A stretch of 64,000 nt of DNA. It comes from an uncultured Alphaproteobacteria bacterium (lineage in GTDB: Bacteria > Pseudomonadota > Alphaproteobacteria > Rhodobacterales > Rhodobacteraceae). The notes under the pieces are model-generated. The model was not told the DNA's origin. It saw only the letters and a program-made list of their open reading frames with translations, and searched no databases. The position numbers and the translations under genes are program-made. Shown here one piece after another: positions 33,485 through 42,867 of this stretch. The stretch lies in contig CACNDI010000001.1 in assembly GCA_902619165.1 (NCBI GenBank), positions 170,522 through 234,521 on the forward strand, in the 5' to 3' direction. Numbering within the stretch: the stretch's first letter is position 1; each line of letters begins with the position of its first letter.

Positions 33485-34996
33485 TTGTATTTGTTAAAAA
33501 GCTCTAAGAACTCTATATATAAAGTCTTTTGCCTTTTATTGATTTTAGTAGCCCTATTTGCGTTTTGGAAACTCGATTTTGCTGAAAGAAATTTGACTAG
33601 TGCCAGAGAGTTCGTCAAGAAAACCCCCGTGACTCTAACTTTCAAGGACAATATAAAAACTAAGGGCATAGTATTTTTAGCACATGGTTTTGCTGGATCT
33701 ACCAGTTTTATGAGACCAATAGCTGTAGCTCTTGCAGAGGCTGGCTATTTGACAGTTCGTTTTGATTTTTTAGGGCATGGACGTCATCCTCTACCGTACT
33801 CAGGAGATATTACAACGATTGAGGGAGCCACACAGAAATTCGTAAATCAAACGAATGAGATAATCTCTCATTATTTATTAAAACATAGCCCCAGCTTTTC
33901 AATGATAATTGGCCATTCAATGGCATCCGATATAATAATTAGGTCGGCCTCTTTGAATCCTAGTCTTGATAGCGCAGTTGCAATTTCGGCTTATACTGAC
34001 GCTTTAAAAGCCAAAGAACCCAAAAATGTCCTCATTCTTAATGGTCAGTGGGAACCTCAATTGAGATCGAAATCCTTAGAGATTTTGCAAAATATTGGAG
34101 TTGATAATCCTAAGGAGGGAAGATTTTATGGAGCCCTTGATGATAATTCTATTAGAAAAGTGGATTTTATAGAGAACGCGGACCATGTGGGAGTTTTATA
34201 TTCTGTTCGCACTCAGAAAGAGCTGGTAGATTGGATTAATTTCCTTGAAAGAGATAAGCAAATATTTACGGGCAACAATATTGGAATATGGACAGGTATT
34301 TTATTTTTTTGTATTTTCTTTCTTATTATATTACTGACCAAGTTTCTCCCTAAAAAAGCCTTATGGAAATATCAGTTTGGCTATACGCGGTTTTTTTCCA
34401 TAAACATTATCGCTTGTGTACTCCCTCCACTTATATTGTATAACTTTACATTTAAATTTGTTAATTTCCCTGCTCATAATCATCTCATCAATCACATGAT
34501 CCTAACATCCATAATTCTGTTTTTCAGCATGCCACTTAACCAGTTTAAGGAGTTAACAAAATCATTTAATTTTCCATTATTTGCCTTTTTATTTATTTTG
34601 TTTTGTATTTTGTTTGGATCCATTTTGGATAGCTACGTGAGCTCGTTTCTTTTGACCATAACCAGAGTACCTGTGTTTTTCTCTTGCTTAATTGGGTCTA
34701 TCCCTCTGATGGTACTAATGCAAATGTATTATGATAATTATTCAAATGGCTGGATAGTAGGAAATATATTTAAACTGTTTCTAATAATCTCCTTATCAGC
34801 CTCAATCTTTTTAAATATTTCCCAACTTTTTATCATGGGCTACGCAATACTTCTATTTCTTGCCTTCGCATTAATATTTGGATTTTTAGCAAATATTGTA
34901 GGTAGAAAGTACAATAATACTCTTTCGTCAGGCCTCGCTAATGGAATTGCATTAGCTTGGACATTTTCCACGGCACTACCATTATACGTTAATTGA
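33485..34996 (+). CDS. Alpha/beta hydrolase fused to a multi-pass membrane domain
   Basis: A protein of about 503 residues. The frame also runs upstream to 33425 and would overlap the previous gene; the TTG at 33485 avoids that. A membrane segment near the N-terminus (VFCLLLILVALFAFW) is followed by a lipase-like domain of ~220 residues with VFLAHGFAGSTSFM and the nucleophile elbow IIGHSMASDI (serine in GHSMA), plus a DHVG histidine. From about residue 265 on there are eight or nine hydrophobic segments. The hydrolase part probably faces the periplasm. The substrate is unknown; such fusions are rare and I know no characterised member. Confidence 0.75.
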   Translation: MYLLKSSKNSIYKVFCLLLILVALFAFWKLDFAERNLTSAREFVKKTPVTLTFKDNIKTKGIVFLAHGFAGSTSFMRPIAVALAEAGYLTVRFDFLGHGRHPLPYSGDITTIEGATQKFVNQTNEIISHYLLKHSPSFSMIIGHSMASDIIIRSASLNPSLDSAVAISAYTDALKAKEPKNVLILNGQWEPQLRSKSLEILQNIGVDNPKEGRFYGALDDNSIRKVDFIENADHVGVLYSVRTQKELVDWINFLERDKQIFTGNNIGIWTGILFFCIFFLIILLTKFLPKKALWKYQFGYTRFFSINIIACVLPPLILYNFTFKFVNFPAHNHLINHMILTSIILFFSMPLNQFKELTKSFNFPLFAFLFILFCILFGSILDSYVSSFLLTITRVPVFFSCLIGSIPLMVLMQMYYDNYSNGWIVGNIFKLFLIISLSASIFLNISQLFIMGYAILLFLAFALIFGFLANIVGRKYNNTLSSGLANGIALAWTFSTALPLYVN

Positions 34997-35047
34997 GTGG
35001 AAACATATTATGGTCTATATGTATTATCCAACAGAGATTAATTTAAA

Positions 35048-36307
35048 ATGACAGTTCTAATATGTGGGGCAGGAATAGGTGGTTTGAGTTTTGGTCTATC
35101 CCTACAACAATTAAAAATACCGTTTCAAATATTTGAGTCCTCAGTATCTATTGAACCCCTAGGAGTTGGCGTCAACCTCCAACCTAATGCCGTAAGGGAA
35201 CTTTTTGCATTAGGATTAAAAGACCCTCTGAAAGGGATTGGGATACAAACCGAGGAATTTGGATTATTTTCAAAAAAAGGTTTGGAAATTTGGACTGAAG
35301 CACGTGGCTTAAAAGCAGGGTATAATGTACCACAATTTTCTGTCCACAGAGGAGAACTCCAAAAGTTACTTTATGATACTCTTATTGAGCGCTCGAAAAA
35401 AAGCTCTGTTAGTTTGGGTATTAGAGCTACTGGCTTCAAAAATTTATCCTCTTCTGTACAATTGCAATATTTCAATAAGAATACAAAAAAAAATGAAATC
35501 TTTTACGGCGATATTCTCGTTGCTTGTGATGGAATAAATTCAAATATTCGAAAACAGTTATTCCCAGATGAAGGGGACCCTCTATGGAACGGAGCAATTT
35601 TATGGCGTGGGCTAACAGCTGCTTCTCCTTTTAGGACTGGTGCTTCTATGGCGATGATTGGACATGATACGCAAAGATTTGTTTCATACCCGATAAGTCA
35701 AAAAGACAATAACGGGCATGCAAAAATAAACTGGATAGCGGAACTAAAATTTAATCCTGAAAAAACATATATGAAAAGTGATTGGAGTAAAAAAGTAGAT
35801 AAATCGAAATTTATAGGTAGCTTTACAGAGTGGTCCTTTGAATGGATAGATCCTTTAAGCCTTATCTCAGAAACAAGCTCAATCTATGAGTATCCAATGG
35901 TTGACAGAGATCCATTAGAAAAATGGACATTTGGAAGAACAACACTGTTGGGTGATGCTGCCCACCCAACATATCCAGTTGGATCAAACGGTGCCAGCCA
36001 AGCTATTATTGATGCTAGAAAACTTGCGTTTCATTTAAAAGTAAATGGACTTAGTGAAACAGCTTTATTGAAATATGAAGAAGAGATGCTTCCCCTAACT
36101 GCCAAAATAACATTAGCAAATAGAAATTCTGGTCCCGATGCTCTTCTACAAGTAGTTGAAGACCGTTGTGGAGGAACTTTTAATAATATCCAAGAAATCA
36201 TTAGCCAGAGCGAACTTAAAAATCACTCAGAAAAATATAAATCTGTTGCTGGTCTTAACATTGAAAGGCTTAATAATACCGATAGTATTTTGAGTTCATT
36301 GATTTAA
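35048..36307 (+). CDS. FAD-dependent monooxygenase (salicylate hydroxylase / UbiH-like group A)
   Basis: A 419-residue flavoprotein. VLICGAGIGGLSFGLSLQQ is the FAD-binding Rossmann motif, ILVACDGINSNIRKQL the DG motif, and TTLLGDAAHPTYPVGSNGAS the GD motif. These three motifs define class A monooxygenases such as salicylate and 3-hydroxybenzoate hydroxylases. The variant YPVGSNGASQAIIDA is common in that subgroup. The aromatic substrate is not identifiable. It converges with the nuclease gene with a 12-base overlap. A second flavin hydroxylase, pobA, lies at 57267. Confidence 0.88.
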   Translation: MTVLICGAGIGGLSFGLSLQQLKIPFQIFESSVSIEPLGVGVNLQPNAVRELFALGLKDPLKGIGIQTEEFGLFSKKGLEIWTEARGLKAGYNVPQFSVHRGELQKLLYDTLIERSKKSSVSLGIRATGFKNLSSSVQLQYFNKNTKKNEIFYGDILVACDGINSNIRKQLFPDEGDPLWNGAILWRGLTAASPFRTGASMAMIGHDTQRFVSYPISQKDNNGHAKINWIAELKFNPEKTYMKSDWSKKVDKSKFIGSFTEWSFEWIDPLSLISETSSIYEYPMVDRDPLEKWTFGRTTLLGDAAHPTYPVGSNGASQAIIDARKLAFHLKVNGLSETALLKYEEEMLPLTAKITLANRNSGPDALLQVVEDRCGGTFNNIQEIISQSELKNHSEKYKSVAGLNIERLNNTDSILSSLI

Positions 36308-37069
36308 ACTTTGAGTAAGAAATTTTCCATATTCACAATAGTCTGAATGCTGGGGTCTCGTACTCTCGTTCAAACACTCGCTAATATCTTGCAAGGTCGG
36401 CTCTATCCAGGTGTCGTTAGTTTTGTAGTCAATTAAAGTTATTTTAAAATTCATAGATGCGGTAGTACTTGATAAAAAATCATAGTCACTAAACCTATCC
36501 CCGTCGCAATACAAGAAGTAACCCACATCATCAACATGAAAGCCTTTTTTTCTTAAAACCCAGACATATAGGTCCATTTGCCTTTTATAAGAAGCTTTCC
36601 AGGGATCATCCAATGTAATAGGCCCCTTGTCTGATTTTTGCGATGTACTTTTATAATCAACAATATGCAAACAATTAGTGTTAATATTTAACCAAACGTC
36701 GTCGAGACCACCACCAACTTTAAGATTTGTTTTAGGATCCACAAAGTTAAGCCTATCTTTTGCTCCAAAATGCAAGCTTTGCGTCCATAATTCAAAGTGT
36801 TTATGAGAGAAGGGAATGAGAAAGTCTCGCCCTTTCGCAACCAAAAAAGGATGAGGCTCTCCAATTTCTCTGTATTTATCAAAATCTCTTTTAAGCAATA
36901 TATCAGTAGCCTCATTTATATTGAACCCCGGAATGGAAGGGAACTTTATGCCCTCCACTTGTTCCATATAAAAACAAGCTTTACATTTGACAAAGTTTTC
37001 AATTCTGCTTCTACTTAGTTCATAGGGCTCAATCTTATTTTTATCAAATTTTCCACGATGCCTTGCCAT
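36296..37069 (-). CDS. Stand-alone PD-(D/E)XK nuclease, RecB/Cas4-like
   Basis: A 257-residue protein. LKVGGGLDDVWL (D123/D124) and LHIVDYKST (D138, K140) form the PD-(D/E)XK catalytic core, with Q164 in KRQMDLYVW as the RecB-type motif. C29 and C32 near the N-terminus and C232 and C245 near the C-terminus could hold an iron-sulfur cluster as in Cas4 and AddB, although the spacing is not classical. No CRISPR, helicase or toxin partner is nearby. It probably acts in DNA repair; unproven. It is followed by no other gene on the strand and preceded by YceI, one base upstream. Confidence 0.78.
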   Translation of the reverse strand: MARHRGKFDKNKIEPYELSRSRIENFVKCKACFYMEQVEGIKFPSIPGFNINEATDILLKRDFDKYREIGEPHPFLVAKGRDFLIPFSHKHFELWTQSLHFGAKDRLNFVDPKTNLKVGGGLDDVWLNINTNCLHIVDYKSTSQKSDKGPITLDDPWKASYKRQMDLYVWVLRKKGFHVDDVGYFLYCDGDRFSDYDFLSSTTASMNFKITLIDYKTNDTWIEPTLQDISECLNESTRPQHSDYCEYGKFLTQSLNQ

Positions 37070-37070
37070 A

Positions 37071-37646
37071 TTAATCCTCTCTTATTAATTCGATATTAGA
37101 ATTTAATTTTATTTCCTTGCCAACAAGGAAAGGAAATCCATCGGCACCAAAATCATATCTGTTAATAGAAGACATTATTTCAAACATAAGAGTTTTTGCA
37201 TTTTTTCTGTATTTGTCTTTGGTAAAAACCATGATAATAATATTTCTCTGTACTTCTTTCAGTTTGAGTAGGCCGCTTACTCGATATCCCTTATCTTGTT
37301 TAGAAATACTAGTGCTTTTAAACTCCATAAACGGATATTTGTTCGCATTTAAGACACTTTGTCCTAACATGGCGCTGGTAGCCAAAGGAAAGCCTGCGGT
37401 ACTTTTTCTAATATCTACTTTAATGTAAAACTTAGATTGCTGTTCTTCAGTAAAATCGATAGTGAAATAAGATGTGTCCACATGAAACTCACCATATAAA
37501 GGAACGCCACTCACAAAATAGGTAAATTTAAGTGCTTTTGAATTTGCAATTGTATATCTTTCACCTGCAAAAAGGTTATTTACAAATAAAGGAAATGCAA
37601 AAGAAATTAATATAATTCCCAACCGCAATAAATTTTTTAAATGCAT
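37071..37646 (-). CDS. YceI-family periplasmic lipid-binding protein
   Basis: A 191-residue precursor. The first ~27 residues form a signal peptide (GIILISFAFPLFVNNLFA). The mature part carries the YceI pattern of a lipocalin-like beta barrel: FYIKVDIRKSTAGF, ATSAMLGQSVLNANKYPFME, FKSTSI, YRVSGLLKLKEVQRNIII. YceI proteins bind isoprenoid quinones or fatty acids in the periplasm. Its stop lies next to the nuclease start, so they are cotranscribed. It diverges from the ene-reductase gene across 44 bases. Confidence 0.85.
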   Translation of the reverse strand: MHLKNLLRLGIILISFAFPLFVNNLFAGERYTIANSKALKFTYFVSGVPLYGEFHVDTSYFTIDFTEEQQSKFYIKVDIRKSTAGFPLATSAMLGQSVLNANKYPFMEFKSTSISKQDKGYRVSGLLKLKEVQRNIIIMVFTKDKYRKNAKTLMFEIMSSINRYDFGADGFPFLVGKEIKLNSNIELIRED

Positions 37647-37690
37647 TAATAGACCTTTGATCAGAAGAAAGTATGTTTTAATATATAACT

Positions 37691-38773
37691 ATGGACCAAT
37701 TATTTAAAGAACTCACCTTTTCAAACGGTGTAAAAGCAAAAAATAAATTTCTGCTTGCACCACTTACCAATATGCAAAGTCCTGACCAAGGGATAATTTC
37801 TGATGATGAGTTTATTTGGCTTACAAAAAGGGCCGAAGGAGGTTTTGGGATAATAATGACTTGCGCCATGCCAGTGTTAAAATCTGGAATTGGTTGGAAA
37901 GGACAACTTGGCATTTATGATCCTAAACATGAAGATGGCCACTATCGTTTAAATGAGAGATTACACAATTTAGAGGCACTTTCCATAGCACAAATTTTCC
38001 ATGCAGGCATAAGGGCAGACATTAATTATTCAGGCGGTAGAATAGGTCCAAGTATGAATTCAGAAAAGTCTGCAAGAGAAATGTCGATAGCAGAAATTGA
38101 AGAAATAAAAGTGGCTTTTGTAGAATGTGCCATTAGAGCACACCAATGTAACTATGATGGCATAGAACTGCATGCTGCTCACGGTTATCTAATTGGTCAA
38201 TTTCTTTCTAAAAAGTTCAATAAAAGAGAAGACGAGTATGGAGGTTCTTTCAAAAACAGAGCCAAGTTTCTAATAGATATTATTAAGGAAATTAAAGAAA
38301 AGACTTCTTCGAACTTTCTGATCGGTGTGAGGATTTCTCCAGAAAGATTTGGTTTAGATACCAACGAAATGATAACACTGTATAAAATGCTTTGTGGAAA
38401 TAATAATATTCATTTTATCGATATTTCACTTTGGGATTCATTTAAATTGGTCGATGATGGACCTTTCGCAGGGGAGAGCTTGCTAAAACTATTTACGACT
38501 ATCAACAGAGGTTCAAAGTTATTAACCGTAGCAGGAAAGATTTTTTCTTATGAAGATATAGAAATTTTAAAAAATAATAATGTCGACTTTTTCTGTTTAG
38601 GGAGAGCTGCAATTTTAGATCATCAATTTCCAAACCGCCTCAAGGCTGAAGGTTCAAACTTTCAGCCCTTCTGTGCTCCTGTTACAAGGGGTCATCTTTT
38701 GAAAGAAGGTTTATCAGATACGTTTATCAACTATATGGCTACCTGGAAAAATTTTGTAAGTGACTTAGCATGA
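37691..38773 (+). CDS. NADH:flavin oxidoreductase, Old Yellow Enzyme family
   Basis: A 360-residue FMN TIM-barrel protein. FLLAPLTNMQSPDQG at the N-terminus, the catalytic-site block DGIELHAAHGYLIGQFLS (His-Ala-Ala-His), and FNKREDEYGGSFKNRAKFL are classic for OYE-type ene reductases and related dehydrogenases. It reduces activated C=C bonds with NAD(P)H. It overlaps the P450 gene by four bases (ATGA), so the two are translationally coupled. That, with the thiolase next, suggests steps in the breakdown of one unsaturated, oxygenated compound. Confidence 0.88.
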   Translation: MDQLFKELTFSNGVKAKNKFLLAPLTNMQSPDQGIISDDEFIWLTKRAEGGFGIIMTCAMPVLKSGIGWKGQLGIYDPKHEDGHYRLNERLHNLEALSIAQIFHAGIRADINYSGGRIGPSMNSEKSAREMSIAEIEEIKVAFVECAIRAHQCNYDGIELHAAHGYLIGQFLSKKFNKREDEYGGSFKNRAKFLIDIIKEIKEKTSSNFLIGVRISPERFGLDTNEMITLYKMLCGNNNIHFIDISLWDSFKLVDDGPFAGESLLKLFTTINRGSKLLTVAGKIFSYEDIEILKNNNVDFFCLGRAAILDHQFPNRLKAEGSNFQPFCAPVTRGHLLKEGLSDTFINYMATWKNFVSDLA

Positions 38774-39975
38774 GCTACGACCCATCTGATCCAAATACTT
38801 TGGCTAATCCATATCCCTATTTCTTAGAACTTAGAAATGAAGATCCTATACACTGGCACACGAAATTGAAATCATGGATAATTACAAGATACGACGACGT
38901 TAGATCTATACTTTCCAGTGATAATATTACTGTTGATAGGTTAAACACCTTCTATAGTAAACTTCCTACCAAGGAAGCAAAGCTATTAGCAGAAATTGTA
39001 AAATATTTAAATCTATGGGCTGCATTTAGAAATCCCCCTGATCATACCAGAATGAGAAAGATAATGATGGTTGCCTTCACAAGAAAATCTATTAGCGAAA
39101 TGCATCCAAAGATAAATGCTATAACGGATGCCACATTATCTAAACTAAAAAATATGAGAGAAATTGACTTAGTTAATCATTATGCTTCTCCCATTCCTGC
39201 ACTTACTATAATGCACCTACTAGGCGTTCCCATAGACATGCTAGACGAATTTAAATCATGGTCGGATGATATGTCAAAATTTATTGGCGGAGCTAGGAAT
39301 GATAAGCATAAATATGAGAAAGCATCTCGTGGATGTAGAAAAATGGTTTCTTTCTTTAGGGAAATTATTATAGAGCGGAGAGCAAATCCTTCCGAGGGTT
39401 TTCTAATGGATTTGATAAATGCATCTGTTGAAAACGATAAGTTTTCTGATGATGAGTTGATTGCGACTTGCATGTTAATTTTATTTGCTGGTCATGAAAC
39501 CACTACCAATCTTATATCAAACGGGATTCTTACTCTGATTAAAAATCCATCAGAACTATTAAAACTTCTTAAAAATCCTGATCTACTTGATCTTACCATA
39601 GAAGAAATAATGAGATATGACGGACCAACAAACTCGCTCGTAAGAAATGTGGAAAAAGAACATGAGCTTCATAATAAAACACTCAAAAAAGGTGATAGGG
39701 TGTTTGCCATGGTTTCTAGTGCAAACAGAGACGAAAATATCTTTGACAAACCAGATGTTTTTAAAATTGACCGTTCACCGAACAGGCATTTAACATTTGG
39801 GTATGGTCCTCATCTTTGTATTGGTGCTGCCCTCGCCAGAGAGGAAGGACGTATCGCTATATTAAATTTCTTTAAGCAATTTCCAACAACTAGGCTGAAA
39901 GCGGAGAATTCCTTTGAATGGATTGATGCAATGGTGCCCCGTGGCCTAAAAAAGTTGGACGTTAATTTGACCTAA
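38770..39975 (+). CDS. Cytochrome P450
   Basis: A 401-residue soluble bacterial P450. The I-helix motif AGHETTTNLI (A240-T245), the ExxR motif (E279-R282 in EEIMRYDGPT) and the heme loop FGYGPHLCIGAALAREE with heme-ligand Cys350 are all intact. The size and N-terminal PYPYFLELRNEDPIHWH fit CYP105/CYP107-like enzymes, which need a ferredoxin system, and none is adjacent. The substrate is likely a hydrophobic compound. It is coupled to the upstream ene-reductase and followed by a thiolase 14 bases later. Confidence 0.93.
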   Translation: MSYDPSDPNTLANPYPYFLELRNEDPIHWHTKLKSWIITRYDDVRSILSSDNITVDRLNTFYSKLPTKEAKLLAEIVKYLNLWAAFRNPPDHTRMRKIMMVAFTRKSISEMHPKINAITDATLSKLKNMREIDLVNHYASPIPALTIMHLLGVPIDMLDEFKSWSDDMSKFIGGARNDKHKYEKASRGCRKMVSFFREIIIERRANPSEGFLMDLINASVENDKFSDDELIATCMLILFAGHETTTNLISNGILTLIKNPSELLKLLKNPDLLDLTIEEIMRYDGPTNSLVRNVEKEHELHNKTLKKGDRVFAMVSSANRDENIFDKPDVFKIDRSPNRHLTFGYGPHLCIGAALAREEGRIAILNFFKQFPTTRLKAENSFEWIDAMVPRGLKKLDVNLT

Positions 39976-39989
39976 AAAAGGAGGATAAA

Positions 39990-41243
39990 TTGGAAGCCTA
40001 TCTCATTGCTACCGCATGCACCAAGTTTGAGAAAAAAGCAGATCAGACATTTAAAAGCCTTACAGAGGAAGTTTATTGCGACTTACTTAAATCAGCTAAA
40101 GTAGAAAATGGTAATATGATTGGACAAGCATGGTTTGGTAATTGTGGGATGGGTACCTTCGGACAAAATAATATTAGAGGTCAAGTTTGCTTTACTCCAC
40201 TGGTACAAAAAAAACTATTCCCTGAAAGAGTTGGTATTATCAATGTAGAAGGAGGTTGCGCTACCGGGTCAATGGCATTCCATGGAGCATGGAAAGATGT
40301 TATTTCTGGAACAGAGGATGTATCTTTAGCGATAGGCGTTGAGAAAATATACCAGCCAAATCAACCGGAGAAAATTCAAGAAATATACGACGGAGGCATT
40401 GATCAATTCGATAGGAATGAGTGGCTCGAATTTTATGAGTCAATTGGTAATGAACTTGGGAAACCGTTTGACCCAGGAAATAAAAAGGGGACCATTTTTA
40501 TGGATACTTATGGTCTTCAGGCACTCTGGCATATGAAGGCCTATGGAACCACTCAAAGGCAAATTGCTTTTGCTGCTTCGAAAAATCATTTTCATGGTTC
40601 ATTAAATGAAAAAGCTCAATATCAATTTAAAGTGAGCGTAGAGGATGTTTTAAGAGATAGAGAAATTTCATACCCACTAACAAGGGCAATGTGTGCACCT
40701 ATTGGAGATGGAGCAGCGGCAGCTCTTATTTGTTCTGAAAAAGGTTTAAAACACTTTCCATCAGAAATTCAAAAATCAGCTATAAAAATTAAGGCCAGTG
40801 TACTATCCGGTGGAAAGTACCGAACCCCTCAAGAAACCGGATTATCCAGAGTGGCTGCAAAAAAGGCCTATAGGCAAGCTGAGCTAGAACCAAAAGATAT
40901 TAATTTTGTCGAAGTCCATGACGCAACGTCGTTTTGTGAAATATATCAGCTTGAAATGCTTGGTTTTTGTGAGATTGGTACAGGAGGAAAATTTGTTGAG
41001 GAAGGTCATACTCAACTTGGTGGCAAATTACCAGTTAATTTATCGGGAGGATTGGTGTCGAAGGGCCATCCTGTAGGTGCAACTGGATTATCTATGATAC
41101 ATGAACTAACTGTGCAGCTGATGGGAGAAGCAGGAAAAAGGCAAAGCGAAAGAAATAAGATTGGGCTTGCAGAAAATGGAGGAGGAGTAATTGGCTTTGA
41201 AGAGGCTGCGTGTTCTGTAATAATTTTAGAAGGATCTCACTGA
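39990..41243 (+). CDS. Thiolase, SCP2/SCPx type
   Basis: A 417-residue thiolase-like protein starting with TTG behind a perfect AAGGAGG. The nucleophile is the cysteine in VEGGCATGSMAFH, and the two histidine blocks are VEVHDATSFCE and SKGHPVGATGLS. The last block reads ENGGGVIG, with the second cysteine of classical thiolases replaced, as in the SCP2/SCPx group. These cleave beta-keto acyl-CoA with branched or steroid-like chains. The acyl-CoA ligase that would make substrate lies convergent seven bases overlapping downstream. Confidence 0.87.
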   Translation: MEAYLIATACTKFEKKADQTFKSLTEEVYCDLLKSAKVENGNMIGQAWFGNCGMGTFGQNNIRGQVCFTPLVQKKLFPERVGIINVEGGCATGSMAFHGAWKDVISGTEDVSLAIGVEKIYQPNQPEKIQEIYDGGIDQFDRNEWLEFYESIGNELGKPFDPGNKKGTIFMDTYGLQALWHMKAYGTTQRQIAFAASKNHFHGSLNEKAQYQFKVSVEDVLRDREISYPLTRAMCAPIGDGAAAALICSEKGLKHFPSEIQKSAIKIKASVLSGGKYRTPQETGLSRVAAKKAYRQAELEPKDINFVEVHDATSFCEIYQLEMLGFCEIGTGGKFVEEGHTQLGGKLPVNLSGGLVSKGHPVGATGLSMIHELTVQLMGEAGKRQSERNKIGLAENGGGVIGFEEAACSVIILEGSH

Positions 41244-42781
41244 GACCAGTAAGGCTCTCTTAGAACTCTTTTCAAGACTTTTCCCAAGGCATTTCTAGGA
41301 AACTCCTCCCTAGGTTCAACCTTATATAATCTCTGATGTTTGGCCAACTTTTCGTTTGACCAATTTTTAATTTCATCGCAATCTATTTCGACCCCATCCT
41401 TAGGAATTATAAGTGCTACGCACGTTTCTCCCCATTTCTCATGAGGAATGCCAATGACTGTAACGTCAATAATATCGGGGTGCTTGCCAACCACCTCTTC
41501 AATGTCTACGGGAAATACGTTTAGGCCTCCCGATATTATCATATCTTTTTTTCTATCCAGGATGGTTAAAAACCCATCTTCATCCAAGCTACCAATATCC
41601 CCAGATTTTATAAAACTTCTGCCCCTATTATCACTCCAGATAAGGTTATTTGTTAGTTCGACTTCCCTATAGTATTCCTTCATCATTCCGGCTCCATAAC
41701 CCACTATCTCTCCCGCTACATTAGGAGAACACTCATTGCCTTTTTCATCAATAATTTTAATTTCAAACCCTAAGACGGGAGTACCAACAGAACCAAATTT
41801 TTTTCTCTGATCGTGAGGTTTTAACATTGTTGCGAATCCTTCAGAAAATCCGTACAACTCAAATAGGTTTTCACTCATACTGGTTAAAATATTTTCCTTT
41901 ACATCAAGCCTTAGCGGAGACCCTGCTGACAAGATAGTCTTTAAAGAACTAAAACTATCTTTTTCTAGGTTTTCTAAAGATAAGATCGCACTAAATTGTG
42001 GCGGAACAAGGAACGTATGTGTAATTCTTTCTCTACGGACCAAATCTACAAAAGCTTTCGGATCAAAACCAGTCATAACATGAAGAGTGCCTCCGACAAA
42101 TAATGTGGGAAGCATCATTAGCCATGTGCCATTGGAATAAAGCGCTGTTGTCGTGAGAGCCTTACATTCTGAATTGAATGACATTTCGATAGCATTAGAT
42201 GTTGCCCAATGACTTCTTGCCCTATGCGTTTGAACTATACCTTTTGGAACACCAGTTGTTCCTGATGAATAGATAATATTAAAATTATCTTCCGGCTTGC
42301 AATTATAGTCGAAACCATAATCTTTCTCTTCAGAAGAAATTTTTCCCCAACAATCTAACTCGCCACCTAAAAAAAGTAACTTACCTTCGTCAATATTTTT
42401 AAATTGTGATACATCTGAGTTGACTAAATCTATAAGGTCATTATCTATAATCAATAATTTTGCATCACTATTATTTACTAAGGCAGTTATTTGTTCTCTA
42501 GTTAAAAGGCCAGAAAGAGGTACAACACACGCTCCCATTTTCACTATACCAAAAATTAGCTCAAGTATTTCGGGCCGATTACCTATTAAGAGCGCTATAT
42601 TATCTCCCTTATGAACACCCATTTTCTTAAAAAAATTTGCTACCTTATTTATATTTTGTCTAAAATCTTTCCAAAGCCTCGTTACCTTACCACAACATAC
42701 AGCTGGCTTCTCAGGTTGATAAGTACCGTGGGTCTCGATAACATTTAAAATATCGAAATGGGTATCATCAATCATGTTCAC
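41237..42781 (-). CDS. AMP-forming acyl-CoA ligase
   Basis: A 514-residue ANL-superfamily enzyme. NIIYSSGTTGVPKGIVQTH is the P-loop-like AMP-binding motif, LFELYGFSEGFATML the A5 block, and IKSGDIGSLDEDGFLTILDR with KDMIISGGLNVFP the A7-A8 hinge. The final KHQRLYKVEPREEFPRNALGK carries the catalytic lysine region. The product is acyl-CoA from a carboxylic acid, ATP and CoA. It converges with the thiolase by a 7-base overlap and probably serves the same pathway. M1 or M3 could be the start. Confidence 0.9.
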   Translation of the reverse strand: MNMIDDTHFDILNVIETHGTYQPEKPAVCCGKVTRLWKDFRQNINKVANFFKKMGVHKGDNIALLIGNRPEILELIFGIVKMGACVVPLSGLLTREQITALVNNSDAKLLIIDNDLIDLVNSDVSQFKNIDEGKLLFLGGELDCWGKISSEEKDYGFDYNCKPEDNFNIIYSSGTTGVPKGIVQTHRARSHWATSNAIEMSFNSECKALTTTALYSNGTWLMMLPTLFVGGTLHVMTGFDPKAFVDLVRRERITHTFLVPPQFSAILSLENLEKDSFSSLKTILSAGSPLRLDVKENILTSMSENLFELYGFSEGFATMLKPHDQRKKFGSVGTPVLGFEIKIIDEKGNECSPNVAGEIVGYGAGMMKEYYREVELTNNLIWSDNRGRSFIKSGDIGSLDEDGFLTILDRKKDMIISGGLNVFPVDIEEVVGKHPDIIDVTVIGIPHEKWGETCVALIIPKDGVEIDCDEIKNWSNEKLAKHQRLYKVEPREEFPRNALGKVLKRVLREPYWSQ

Positions 42782-42867
42782 AACTCCGATTTTAATATTA
42801 AAAGCAATATTTATAATTTATTATAGGCTTTATAATAATAGTGAATAAAAATTAACGAAATCAATTT

